A stretch of 44,674 nt of DNA from Micrococcales bacterium 73-13 (GCA_001898855.1 MKVN01000039.1:63496-108169), one strand, 5' to 3'; counted from the first letter of the stretch, positions 23,650 to 32,119 are shown. A program made the numbers and translations. Notes: a model not told the origin generated them from the letters alone.

Positions 23650-25176
23650 ATGACGGACAGGCGGACCGACCCCCGACCGCTGCTCGAGGTGCGCGGCGTC
23701 AGCAAGACCTTCCCGGGCGTCCGAGCGCTCGACGACGTCCGGCTCACGGTTCGTGCGGGCGAGGTCAACGCGCTCTGCGGCGAGAACGGCGCCGGCAAGT
23801 CGACCCTCATCAGCATCCTGTCCGGCGTGGCGACCCCCGACGCCGGGGAGGTCCTGGTGGACGGGCGACCGCTCGTCCACACGCCCACCGGCGCCATCGA
23901 GGCGGGGATCGCCACGATCTACCAGAAGCGGCAGTTCGTCCCCGCATTGACGGTCGCCGAGAACGTCATGCTCGGCAACTGGCCGACATCGGGCGGGTTC
24001 GTGAGCCGGCGGCGGATGCGGAAGAAGGCCCTCGAGGCGCTTCGCGAGATCGCGCCCCACCTCGACCTCGACCGGCTGGGCCGGGAGCTGTCCCCGGCCG
24101 AGGCGCAGGAGCTGGACATCGCACGCGCGCTGTCCCGCGACTCGAAGATCCTCATCCTCGACGAGCCGACCACTGCGCTCTCCCCGCCGGAGGTGAACCG
24201 CCTGCTGGAGCTCGTGCGGAAGCTGCGCGCGTCGGGGATGGGCATCGTCTTCGTGTCGCACTGGCTGGAGGAGGTCCTCGAGATCGCCGACCGGGTGACC
24301 GTGCTCCGCGACGGGCGGTACGTGGGGGAGGAGCCCGTCGAGGGCCTCGACGCCCAGACCATCATCCGGATGATGGTCGGCCGGGAGGTGAAGGACGTGC
24401 CCATCCCGGAGCGGGTCATCGGCGAGACGGTGCTCGAGGTGCGGCACCTCAGCCGGCTCGGCAGCTTCAACGACGTCTCCTTCGACGTCCGAGCCGGGGA
24501 GATCGTGAGCCTCGCGGGCATCGCGGGCGCCGGGCGGACCGAGGTGGTCCAGGCCGTGTTCGGAGCGGATCCCTACGACGACGGCACCGTCGCCGTGGAC
24601 GGCGTGACGCTGCGACCGGGCGACGTCGTGGGCGCAGTGCGCGCCGGCATCGGGCTCGTGCCCGAGGAGCGGCACCTGCAGGGTCTGGTCGAGCAGCTCT
24701 CCGTGCGCGAGAACATGACCCTCGCCGCGCTGCGGGAGGTCGCCCCGGGCGGCTGGCTGAGGATGGCGCGGGAGGCCGCCATCGACAAGCGGTACACGAA
24801 GGAGCTGGCGATCAAGGCAACGGCGTCGTCCGTCCGCATCTCGACGCTGTCCGGCGGGAACCAGCAGAAGGTCCTCATCGCGCGGTGGCTGGCCCGAAGG
24901 CCCCGGGTGCTCATCCTCGACGAGCCGACCAAGGGCGTCGACGTCGGCGCCAAGGCCGAGATCCACTCGCTCATCGCCCGGCTCGCCGAGGCGGGCGTCG
25001 CCATCGTCCTGGTGACGTCCGAGCTCCCGGAGGTGCTCCTGCTCAGCGATCGCGTCCTCGTCATGCGCCAGGGCCGCATCGTCGCCGAGGTGCCGAAGGA
25101 TCGGCTCACCCAGGAGGCCGTGATGGCGCCGGCGACCGGCGAGGCCCCGAGCATGGAACAGGAGGCGTTCGCATGA
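23650..25176 (+). CDS. Sugar ABC transporter ATP-binding protein, RbsA-like (two ABC domains)
   Basis: The 508-residue protein has two fused ABC modules. Domain 1 shows Walker A GENGAGKST, LSPAEAQELDIARAL in place of the signature, and Walker B LILDEPTTALS. Domain 2 has the degenerate P-loop GIAGAGRTE, the signature LSGGNQQKVLIARWL and Walker B LILDEPTKGVD. This asymmetry is typical of the ribose-class ATPases. It should work with the permease at 19652 and the receptor at 20825, and it is separated from them by the cupin and dehydrogenase genes. Its stop overlaps the next start (ATGA at 25173). Confidence 0.94.
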   Translation: MTDRRTDPRPLLEVRGVSKTFPGVRALDDVRLTVRAGEVNALCGENGAGKSTLISILSGVATPDAGEVLVDGRPLVHTPTGAIEAGIATIYQKRQFVPALTVAENVMLGNWPTSGGFVSRRRMRKKALEALREIAPHLDLDRLGRELSPAEAQELDIARALSRDSKILILDEPTTALSPPEVNRLLELVRKLRASGMGIVFVSHWLEEVLEIADRVTVLRDGRYVGEEPVEGLDAQTIIRMMVGREVKDVPIPERVIGETVLEVRHLSRLGSFNDVSFDVRAGEIVSLAGIAGAGRTEVVQAVFGADPYDDGTVAVDGVTLRPGDVVGAVRAGIGLVPEERHLQGLVEQLSVRENMTLAALREVAPGGWLRMAREAAIDKRYTKELAIKATASSVRISTLSGGNQQKVLIARWLARRPRVLILDEPTKGVDVGAKAEIHSLIARLAEAGVAIVLVTSELPEVLLLSDRVLVMRQGRIVAEVPKDRLTQEAVMAPATGEAPSMEQEAFA

Positions 25177-26504
25177 GCAGAGCGAGGCTGCTCCCCGTCT
25201 ATCTGGAACCGGCGCCCTCGGACGCCTTCCGTCGTCAGCTCGACGCGCTGAAGCTGCTGGCCGAGGACCTGGTCGAGTGGCAGGAGCCGGTGCAGATCGC
25301 CTCGGCCGCCGGTGTCCCGACGGACGCGGTGATCGTCCCGGACATGAGCGGCGTCGCCTACCGCTCGTTGACCGAGTTCCGCTCCATCGCCACGCCGATC
25401 CTCGTGGTGACCTCGGAGTTCGGCACCGTCAGCATGTGGGACTGGGAGATCCGCGACTACCTGCGACGGCGCGGCGTGGAGACGGTCGCCCCGACGAATC
25501 TCCAGGAATTCCACGACATCGCCCGAGCGCTCGCGGTCAAGACCCGTCTGCGCGAGGGGAGGATGCTCGCCTACCAGGACGACCTCGGCGCCGGCATGCA
25601 GCCGGACATCTTCAAGCGGTTCTACTGGTGGGAGGACGAATGCGTCCAGGACCTCCAGGACGCATTCGGCGTCACGATCGAGCACCGCAGCTACCGGGGC
25701 CTCATCGCCCGGGCGGATGCCATCGAGCAGGATCGGGTCGAGGCCGAGCTGGAGCGGATCTCCGGCTCCGTGCCGATGGGGGGCGCGCTCGGACGAGAGG
25801 CGCGGCTGCTCGCCCTGCGGCTGAAGCTGGCCCTCGACGACGAGCTGGACGAGACCCCGGGGGTCCTGGCGGCGGGGATCAACTGCCTGAACGAGTCGGC
25901 GACGGCGCGGACCACCCCGTGCCTGGCCTGGAACCTGCTCTTCGAGGAGCGAGGCCTGATGTGGGGCTGCGAGGCGGACCTCACCTCGATGATCACGCAG
26001 TTCATGGTCTGGGAGTCGCTGCGGACGCCGGCGATCATGACGAACCTGTATCCGTTCCTGATGGGGGACGCGGCGCTCAAGCACGAGAAGATCCCCTACT
26101 TCCCGCCACGGGAGCACCCGGAGAACTACATCCTGACGGCGCACTGCGGCTTCTCGGCCCTCATGCCGCAGTCCTGGGCGACCCGCTGGACCCTGCAGCC
26201 GCCGGTGCTGGAGATCGTCGACCCGCTCGCCAACGCGATCGACGCGGAGCTGCCGCTCGGCGACCTCACGATCGCGAAGATCACGAGCACGATGGACTCG
26301 TTCGTCGTCACCCCGGCCCAGCTCACGAACTACGAGCAGTACGAGAACTCCGACTGCCTCAACGGCGCCGTGCTCCGGGTGGAGGACGGCTACCGCTTCG
26401 AGGAGCACCTCGCCTCCCACCACGCCGTGCTCTGCGTCGGTGACATCGTGCGGCGGCTCGACGTGATCTCGGGCGTGCTCGGCGTCTCGATGACCAGGAT
26501 CTGA
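25173..26504 (+). CDS. L-fucose/L-arabinose isomerase-fold protein
   Basis: The 443-residue protein begins at the ATGA overlap with the ATPase gene. The N-terminal half has the flavodoxin-like arrangement with VIVPDMSGVAYRS and ILVVTSEFGTVSMWDWEI, and the later part contains INCLNES, WGCEADLTSMITQFMV and ILTAHCG, which match the Glu/Asp/His metal-site regions of FucI/AraA-type aldose-ketose isomerases. It is somewhat shorter than E. coli FucI (about 590) or AraA (about 500). It probably converts the imported aldose to a ketose ahead of the FGGY kinase. Members of this fold with other functions exist, so the substrate is open. Confidence 0.82.
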   Translation: MSRARLLPVYLEPAPSDAFRRQLDALKLLAEDLVEWQEPVQIASAAGVPTDAVIVPDMSGVAYRSLTEFRSIATPILVVTSEFGTVSMWDWEIRDYLRRRGVETVAPTNLQEFHDIARALAVKTRLREGRMLAYQDDLGAGMQPDIFKRFYWWEDECVQDLQDAFGVTIEHRSYRGLIARADAIEQDRVEAELERISGSVPMGGALGREARLLALRLKLALDDELDETPGVLAAGINCLNESATARTTPCLAWNLLFEERGLMWGCEADLTSMITQFMVWESLRTPAIMTNLYPFLMGDAALKHEKIPYFPPREHPENYILTAHCGFSALMPQSWATRWTLQPPVLEIVDPLANAIDAELPLGDLTIAKITSTMDSFVVTPAQLTNYEQYENSDCLNGAVLRVEDGYRFEEHLASHHAVLCVGDIVRRLDVISGVLGVSMTRI

Positions 26505-26536
26505 GCGGAAGCCGCGGAAGGCAGGGAGCAGCAGGA

Positions 26537-27550
26537 ATGAAGGCAGTGGTCTACGACCGACCGGGCAGCTACGCGATCGCCGAGGTCCCCGTGCCGGAGC
26601 CCGGTCCGGGCGAGGTGCTCCTGAAGGTCCTCGTGGCCGGCGTCTGCGGCACGGACCTGCACATCCACGAGGGCGAGTTCGGGCCGTCCTATCCGCTGAC
26701 CCCCGGCCACGAGTTCGTCGGAGAGGTCGCCGTCCTCGGCGAGGGCGTCGACCAGGTGACGCTCGGCGATCGGGTCGCCGTCGACAACACCGCCTCCTGC
26801 GGTCGCTGCGTCGAGTGCCGGCGCGCACGACCCGCGTTCTGCCGCAGCCTGGTCGCCCAGGGGGTGAACGCGCCGGGCGGGTTCGCCGAGTACGTCGTCA
26901 CGGACGCGAACCGGTGCTTCGTCGTCAACGACCTCGAGGCCGAGGTGGCCGTCTTCGCCGAGCCGGCCGCGTGCGTCGTGCACGGCCTCGACGTCCTGAA
27001 CCTGCGGAGCGGCGCGAGCGTGCTGCTCGTCGGCGCGGGACCGACCGGCCTGCTGCTGACGCAGCTGCTCGCCGCCTCCGGCGCGAACCCGCTCACGGTG
27101 GCCGCCCCCAGCGAGCACAAGCTCCGGCTGGCGGCGGCCCGCGGTGCCGATCGCACCGTGCGGATCGCGCGCGGCGACGATCTCCAGGGGCTGCTGCGCC
27201 CGCTCACCGACGATCAGGGCTTCGACGTCGTGATCGACGCGACGGGCTCGCTGGACGTCCTGGAGCATGCCATCCCGCTGACGAGGACCGGAGGGACGGT
27301 CTTCGTCTACGGCATGGCCGGCGAGTCCGCCCGGCTGCCCATCTCGCCGTACGACGTGTTCCGGCGCGAGCTGACCGTCAAGGGCTCGTTCGCGCAGCAG
27401 TACTCGTTCGACCGGTCGCTGCAGGCGCTGCGCACCGGACGGATCGGCACCGACGGGCTCATCACCCACCGGTTCCCGCTCGACGACTACGGCGCGGCGC
27501 TCGACGCGGTGCGCGACAGCGCGTCGATCAAGACCGTCATCGTGCCGTAG
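26537..27550 (+). CDS. Zinc-dependent medium-chain alcohol/polyol dehydrogenase
   Basis: The 337-residue protein has the catalytic zinc ligands in VCGTDLHIHEGEFG and PGHEFVGEV, the four-Cys structural zinc site (SCGRCVECRRARPAFC), and the nucleotide-binding LVGAGPTGLLL. It resembles sorbitol, threonine and L-iditol-2-dehydrogenases. It probably oxidises a secondary hydroxyl of a polyol or sugar. It is located 32 nt after the isomerase-like gene and 16 nt before the epimerase gene. Confidence 0.92.
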   Translation: MKAVVYDRPGSYAIAEVPVPEPGPGEVLLKVLVAGVCGTDLHIHEGEFGPSYPLTPGHEFVGEVAVLGEGVDQVTLGDRVAVDNTASCGRCVECRRARPAFCRSLVAQGVNAPGGFAEYVVTDANRCFVVNDLEAEVAVFAEPAACVVHGLDVLNLRSGASVLLVGAGPTGLLLTQLLAASGANPLTVAAPSEHKLRLAAARGADRTVRIARGDDLQGLLRPLTDDQGFDVVIDATGSLDVLEHAIPLTRTGGTVFVYGMAGESARLPISPYDVFRRELTVKGSFAQQYSFDRSLQALRTGRIGTDGLITHRFPLDDYGAALDAVRDSASIKTVIVP

Positions 27551-27566
27551 GGAAGGGAACCGGAAC

Positions 27567-28421
27567 ATGGCGCGCCACCCTCTGGGAGTCAGCTCCTTCC
27601 TCCTCGCCTCGCCCTTCTCCGACGACGACGACGCCGAGTACGACCGCGTCGCCGCCTGGGGCTTCGACGTGATCGAGGCCTGCGTGGAGGATCCCGGCGT
27701 GCTGCACGCCGACTCCATCGCGGAGGCCGCCACGCGCAACGGCCTGGCCGTGTCGATCTGCGGCGTCTACGGATCCGACCGGGACGCCTCCAGCGACGAC
27801 CCGGCGATCCGCGCGAACTACCTCGCGTATCAGCGGCACTGCATCGATCTGGCCCAGGCGGTCGGGTCCCCGCATGTCGCCGGACCCATGTACTCGGCGG
27901 TCGGCAAGGCCAGGATGCTCGCGCCCGAGGAGCGCCGCGCCGAGCGGCGCCGTGCGGCCGAGAGCATCCGCGCCGCTGCCGACTACGCGGGTGAACGCGG
28001 GGTGCGGCTCGCGATCGAGCCGCTGAACCGCTTCGAGAACGACATGATCAACATCGTCGACCAGGGTCTCGAGCTCATCGAGCTGGTGGATCGACCCAAT
28101 GTCGGACTGATGCTGGACACCTTCCACATGAACATCGAGGAGCAGGACCCGGGCGACGCGATCCGCCGTGCCGGGGAGAGGACGTTCCACGTCCAGGTCT
28201 CGGAGAACCACCGCGGCACGCCGGGCACCGGCAGCATCGACTGGCCGCGGATCTGGCAGGCCCTCGACGACATCGGATACGACGGGTCCGTGGTCATCGA
28301 GTCCTTCCTGCCGGAGGTCGTCGAGATCGCCAAGGCGGTCTCCCTGTGGCGTCCCTGGGCGCCGTCGGCGGAGTCGCTCATCACCGGAGGACTGGCGTTC
28401 CTGAAGGCGCAGCTGCGCTGA
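27567..28421 (+). CDS. TIM-barrel sugar isomerase/epimerase, D-tagatose 3-epimerase-like
   Basis: The 284-residue AP-endonuclease-2-type barrel has all four metal ligands of the ketose 3-epimerases: Glu151 in AIEPLNRFEND, Asp184 in MLDTFHMN, His208 in TFHVQVSENHRG and Glu245 in VVIESF. The residues E151, D184 and E245 have nearly the same numbering as in the Pseudomonas cichorii enzyme (152, 185 and 246). It ends the rightward operon and its stop codon lies in the stem of a bidirectional hairpin. Confidence 0.92.
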   Translation: MARHPLGVSSFLLASPFSDDDDAEYDRVAAWGFDVIEACVEDPGVLHADSIAEAATRNGLAVSICGVYGSDRDASSDDPAIRANYLAYQRHCIDLAQAVGSPHVAGPMYSAVGKARMLAPEERRAERRRAAESIRAAADYAGERGVRLAIEPLNRFENDMINIVDQGLELIELVDRPNVGLMLDTFHMNIEEQDPGDAIRRAGERTFHVQVSENHRGTPGTGSIDWPRIWQALDDIGYDGSVVIESFLPEVVEIAKAVSLWRPWAPSAESLITGGLAFLKAQLR

Positions 28422-28440
28422 GCCCGGCGCGCAGGCTCAG
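28418..28440. terminator. Bidirectional stem-loop between convergent operons
   Basis: CTGAGCC (28418-28424) and GGCTCAG (28434-28440) make a 7-bp stem with a 9-nt loop. The stem contains the TGA of the plus-strand epimerase gene (28419-28421) and, on the other strand, the TGA of the minus-strand hydrolase gene (28437-28439), so one element closes both transcription units with 15 bp between the coding regions. Confidence 0.65.
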
Positions 28441-29384
28441 AACCTGCCGAGCAGACGGGCGGGGTTGCTCGTGGTGAAACGGGCGACGACGTCCGCACCC
28501 AGCTCCCGCTCGAGCCGGGGGAGCACCCTCCTGCCCAGATACTCCAGGCCCGGGATGCCGCCGTAGGCCCGATAGCGCGACCGCCGCGCGACGTCCCCGC
28601 CGAGCAGGACGCGATCCCGCCCGCCGGCGGCGCACACCTCCGCGATGCATGCGGCCAGCGTCGAGTCGGGCCAGTCGCGATGCCGTGCCCAGCCGTCGTA
28701 GCCGAGATAGGCGCCGGCCGCGGCCAGCTCGGCGTGCAGGACGGGATCGGGGTTCCGGTCGACGTGCGCCAGCACCACCGCGTCGGCGGTGACGCCCTCC
28801 GCGCTCAGCGCGGCGAGGATCTCCAGCGCGGCGCTGCCGTGCTCGAGATGCACCATGACCGGCGCCCCCGTGCGGCGATGGGCTCCTCCCGCCGCAGCCG
28901 CGGCGCGGCGCTCGAAGAGGCCGATCCGCCAATAGCCGATGCCGAGCTTGACGAGACCCGCCCGGACCTGCGTCGCCCGCCGATCGCGATCGTCCGAGGG
29001 GACGTCCGCCACCGGCATGCCGTCGAGGAGATCCTGGACGAAGAGCTCGGTCAGCGCGTCCTCGTCCGCCTCGAGCACCCAATGCCCCGGCGGGTAGTGC
29101 TCCCGCTTGTGCAGCCCGGTCGACGCCACGATCCGCAGCCCGGTGGCCCGGGCGATCCGCTCGAGCCCGAGGGGATCGCGGCCGAGTCCGATCGGGGTGG
29201 CGTCGACGAACGCCGCGAAACCGGAGTCGCGCAGCGACTCCGCCTCCCGACCGCTCGCCTCCTCGTCGTCCAGCTCCTCGCCCCGCAGCAGCGGCGACGC
29301 CTGGAACATGTGCTCGTGATAGTCGGTCGCGCCCAGCTGCTCGGCGACGACGTCGCCGAGCACCGTCCGGACCGCTCCGGTCAC
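28437..29384 (-). CDS. Phosphotriesterase-family metal-dependent hydrolase (possible sugar lactonase)
   Basis: The 315-residue protein starts at GTG 29384, overlapping the aldolase stop (GTGA). Binuclear-metal ligands of the family are seen: HEH in TDYHEHMF, the carboxylated Lys in RAGLVKLG, His in VMVHLEHG, His in VLAHVDRN and Asp in LLGGDVARR. Despite the name, many relatives are lactonases. Placed beside a KDPG-type aldolase and a 2-hydroxyacid dehydrogenase, a sugar lactonase role is a reasonable inference. Confidence 0.88.
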   Translation of the reverse strand: MTGAVRTVLGDVVAEQLGATDYHEHMFQASPLLRGEELDDEEASGREAESLRDSGFAAFVDATPIGLGRDPLGLERIARATGLRIVASTGLHKREHYPPGHWVLEADEDALTELFVQDLLDGMPVADVPSDDRDRRATQVRAGLVKLGIGYWRIGLFERRAAAAAGGAHRRTGAPVMVHLEHGSAALEILAALSAEGVTADAVVLAHVDRNPDPVLHAELAAAGAYLGYDGWARHRDWPDSTLAACIAEVCAAGGRDRVLLGGDVARRSRYRAYGGIPGLEYLGRRVLPRLERELGADVVARFTTSNPARLLGRF

Positions 29385-30031
29385 GCCGCCCCGGCCCGCA
29401 CTCGGTCGAGTGCCGAGCGGAATCGTCGCGCGTTCTGCTCCACGACCCGCCAGTCGCCCGCGGCGAGCGCCGTCGCCGGGGTCAGCTCGCCGCCGGCGCC
29501 GATCGCGATGGCCCCGGCGGCGAACCAGTCCGGGAGATTCCGCTCGTCGACCCCGCCGGTCGGCATCAGCGGCACCTCGGGGAAGGGCCCGCGCAGCGCC
29601 CGCAGATAGGACGGGCCGCCGAGCGACGAGGGGAAGACCTTGACCACATCGGCGCCGAGCTCCACGGCGAGCATCAGCTCGGTGGGCGTGAGCGCACCGA
29701 GCATCACCGCCGCACCGGTCGCCTTCATGTCCTCGGCGATCGCCGGGCGCGTGCCCGGCGCGACGAGGAAGGCCGCACCCGCCGCCACGACCTCCGCCGC
29801 CTGGCCGACCCGGGTCAGCGTGCCCGCGCCGAGCAGGACGTCCGAACCGTACCGCTGCGACAGCTCGCGGATCACCGCGGCCGGCTCGGGCGTGCTGTAG
29901 GTGATCTCCAGCGCCCGCACGCCGCCGCGGACCAGCGCGTCGGCGGCGAGCAGGCAGCTGTCCACGGAGGGCGCTCGGAGCACGGCGATGATGCCCTGCT
30001 CGCGCGCGGCCGATACTGCGATATGGGTCAT
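29381..30031 (-). CDS. 2-dehydro-3-deoxy-phosphogluconate (KDPG/KHG) aldolase family
   Basis: The 216-residue class I aldolase shows Glu42 in LEITYST, GAGTLTR and the Schiff-base Lys131 in VVKVFPSS, followed by PTGGVDERN. Such enzymes split a 2-keto-3-deoxy sugar acid (phosphorylated or not) to pyruvate and an aldehyde. The canonical Entner-Doudoroff dehydratase and a KDG kinase are not in the window. The gene lies 6 nt after the 2-hydroxyacid dehydrogenase gene. Confidence 0.93.
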   Translation of the reverse strand: MTHIAVSAAREQGIIAVLRAPSVDSCLLAADALVRGGVRALEITYSTPEPAAVIRELSQRYGSDVLLGAGTLTRVGQAAEVVAAGAAFLVAPGTRPAIAEDMKATGAAVMLGALTPTELMLAVELGADVVKVFPSSLGGPSYLRALRGPFPEVPLMPTGGVDERNLPDWFAAGAIAIGAGGELTPATALAAGDWRVVEQNARRFRSALDRVRAGAA

Positions 30032-30037
30032 GTCCCG

Positions 30038-30994
30038 TCACCGGTCCTTCCGAGATGCGTGCAAGGCCTCGAGCAGATTCGCCACCGCGTACGAGGTGGC
30101 GCGGCGGACGCTCTCGCGTGTGTACCCGCCGATGTGCGGAGTCGCCACGACTCGCGGATGCCGCAGCAGGGGCGTCGGCTCCGGCGGCTCGGACGCGAAC
30201 GCGTCGACGGCGTACGCGCCCAGCGATCCGGAGTCGAGGGCCGCGAGCACGGCCTCCTCGTCGACGATCGAGGCCCGGGCGGTGTTGACGAGCACGGCGC
30301 CGGGCCGGAGCAGCCGGAGCAGGTCGGCGGTGATCAGCGGGCGCCCGTCCGGAGTGCCCGGGACGTGGAGCGAGACCGCGTCGGCGGATCGGAGCGCTTC
30401 TTCGAGTCCCGGCACCGAGTACTCGGGAACCGACACGAACGGATCGAAGCCCGCCACCGCGGAGCCCAGCGCGGCGAAGAGATCCGCGACCTTGCGGCCG
30501 ATGGCCCCGAGGCCCACGACGCCGACGCGCAGCTCGGCCATCTCGGTCGCCTCGCCGCGCTCCCAGCCTCCGGACTTGACGCTCGCGCTGGCCCAGGGAA
30601 CGCCTCTGATGCAGGTGAGCGCGAGCGTCAGCGCCAGCTCGGCCACGCCCTGAGCGTTCGCGCCGCGAGCGCGCAGGACCGCGATGCCGAGCTCCTCCGC
30701 GGCGTCCAGGTCGATGGCGTCGACGCCCGTGCCGTTCCGGCTGATCACGACGAGGTCCTCGGCGGACTGCAGCACCTCTCTGGTGATGGGCTCGACGCCG
30801 GCCAGCCAGCCCACGACGCCCGGCAGCAGCCGCAGCAGCTCCGGCGTCGTCGGAGTCCTCCCGGGCTCGGCGGCGACCATCGAGAAGCCGGCAGCACGCA
30901 GCGGCTCCAGCTCCGGGATCCGATCGAGGCGCTGTCGGGTCAGCGAACGGGGAGTCACCAGGATCGTCCCCGGCCCCCGAGCCATTCGTCTCAC
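30038..30994 (-). CDS. D-isomer-specific 2-hydroxyacid dehydrogenase (phosphoglycerate dehydrogenase-like)
   Basis: The product has 318 residues from GTG 30994, which has GGAGG 4 nt before it; ATG 30985 (315 residues) is the alternative but its GGAGG is 13 nt away. The nucleotide-binding motif is VGVVGLGAIGRKVADL, the catalytic set is Arg in NTARAS, Glu in FASEPPEP and His in TPHIGGYT. In SerA-like enzymes such a core oxidises phosphoglycerate or reduces a 2-oxo acid. Here it leads a three-gene leftward operon with the KDPG-type aldolase, suggesting handling of a sugar acid or aldolase product. Confidence 0.9.
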   Translation of the reverse strand: MRRMARGPGTILVTPRSLTRQRLDRIPELEPLRAAGFSMVAAEPGRTPTTPELLRLLPGVVGWLAGVEPITREVLQSAEDLVVISRNGTGVDAIDLDAAEELGIAVLRARGANAQGVAELALTLALTCIRGVPWASASVKSGGWERGEATEMAELRVGVVGLGAIGRKVADLFAALGSAVAGFDPFVSVPEYSVPGLEEALRSADAVSLHVPGTPDGRPLITADLLRLLRPGAVLVNTARASIVDEEAVLAALDSGSLGAYAVDAFASEPPEPTPLLRHPRVVATPHIGGYTRESVRRATSYAVANLLEALHASRKDR

Positions 30995-31061
30995 ATGTCC
31001 TCCATGGTCTGCCGGACGCTCAGGCTCGGAGCGCCTGTTCGCCGCGCCCCACGCATCGATC

Positions 31062-31076
31062 TGTAGTAATACTACT
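31062..31076. promoter_or_regulatory. Candidate RpiR operator B (TGTAG-N5-CTACT)
   Basis: The core GTAGT-AAT-ACTAC is a perfect 13-bp palindrome, in the position of a promoter for the leftward operon. It matches operator A in arm sequence and 5-nt arm spacing. Confidence 0.65.
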
Positions 31077-31157
31077 GTCAAGATGCACCAGAAGCCCATA
31101 AAGACTGAGATTCAGCGGCCGATGACCGTCCCGATCTTGCCATTTGCGGCAATATGG

Positions 31158-31172
31158 GGTAGTTCTACTACC
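31158..31172. promoter_or_regulatory. Candidate RpiR operator C (GGTAG-N5-CTACC)
   Basis: GGTAGTTCTACTACC has perfect 5-bp arms, and GTAGT-TCT-ACTAC extends the shared core seen at operator B. It lies 53 nt before the TIM-barrel isomerase start. Confidence 0.65.
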
Positions 31173-31225
31173 TATTCATGCCGTATCAGGCGTTCGACAA
31201 TGACGACGAATAAGGAGCAGGCCTC

Positions 31226-32119
31226 ATGCTGGTCGGAATTGACAGCTACAGCTTCCATCGCTACTTCGGCGAGATCTACGACGGCGGGCTTCAGGTCGAC
31301 CCCGGTACGCGCTGGGACATGCTCGGCGACTTCGTCCCCTACGCCGTGGGCCTCGAGGTCGACGAGGTCGCACTGGAGACGATCTTCTACCCCGTCATGG
31401 ACGACGGCTACTGCGCCGACCTGAAGGCCGCCCTCGACGCGGCCGGGCTCAAGCGGGTCATCGGGTGGGGGCACCCGGATGGCCTGCACACCGGGAAGGA
31501 CGAGACGGCGTTCGCCGACATGATCCGGCACATCCCCCGCGCGGAGAAGGTCGGCGCGCAGATCATGCGCATCGTCGCGGGGAGCATGCTCTACGTCCAC
31601 GACGACCACGCCGAGATGGTCAAGCGCTCGATCGCCATGCTGAAGCGCGGCATCGAGGTGGCCGAGGACCATGGCGTGACCCTCGCCCTGGAGAACCACA
31701 TCGACTTCACCAGCGAGGAGATCGTGCAGATCCTCGAGGGAGTCGGCTCCGAGCACCTGAAGGTCAACTTCGACACCGGCAACTCGCTGCGGCTGTTCGA
31801 GGACCCGGTGCAGGCCGCCCGGAACGTCGCACCGTACTGCGTCGCGACCCACACCAAGGACATCGTCCTGCGTCGCTTCGGTCCGCCCGAGGAGCGGTTC
31901 ACCTCTTGGCCGTCGGCACCGGCCGGCGAGGGCCTCATCGACCTGCTCGCCATCGCCCGCGTGCTCGACGAGGCCGGGTTCGAGGGCTCGCTGGCCATCG
32001 AGATGGACCTCATCGCCGAGCCCTGGGTCTCCCTGCCCGAGGAGGAGAACGTCCGGAAGGGGGTCGAGTACCTCAAGGGGATCCGCCGGCAGCTCGAGGC
32101 GGAGAAGGGCCGGGCATGA
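31226..32119 (+). CDS. TIM-barrel sugar phosphate isomerase/epimerase family protein
   Basis: The 297-residue AP-endonuclease-2-type barrel has metal ligands Glu156 (LALENHID), Asp183 (VNFDTGNSL), His209 (VATHTKDI) and Glu259 (LAIEMDL). It starts at ATG 31226 after AAGGAG and is translationally coupled (ATGA) to a Gfo/Idh/MocA dehydrogenase. The same pairing occurs in pathways where 3-keto sugars are processed by TIM-barrel eliminases and hydratases, so a lyase function is as likely as isomerisation. Confidence 0.88.
   Translation: MLVGIDSYSFHRYFGEIYDGGLQVDPGTRWDMLGDFVPYAVGLEVDEVALETIFYPVMDDGYCADLKAALDAAGLKRVIGWGHPDGLHTGKDETAFADMIRHIPRAEKVGAQIMRIVAGSMLYVHDDHAEMVKRSIAMLKRGIEVAEDHGVTLALENHIDFTSEEIVQILEGVGSEHLKVNFDTGNSLRLFEDPVQAARNVAPYCVATHTKDIVLRRFGPPEERFTSWPSAPAGEGLIDLLAIARVLDEAGFEGSLAIEMDLIAEPWVSLPEEENVRKGVEYLKGIRRQLEAEKGRA

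Larger units (their letters stand above)
30995..31225. promoter_or_regulatory. 231-bp divergent regulatory region with two palindromes
   Basis: This A+T-richer gap separates the leftward 2-hydroxyacid dehydrogenase operon from the rightward TIM-barrel / Gfo operon. It holds two GTAG-N5-CTAC palindromes, each placed on the side of one start: 68 nt from 30994 and 53 nt from 31226. AAGGAG for the rightward gene is at about 31211-31216. Confidence 0.7.
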
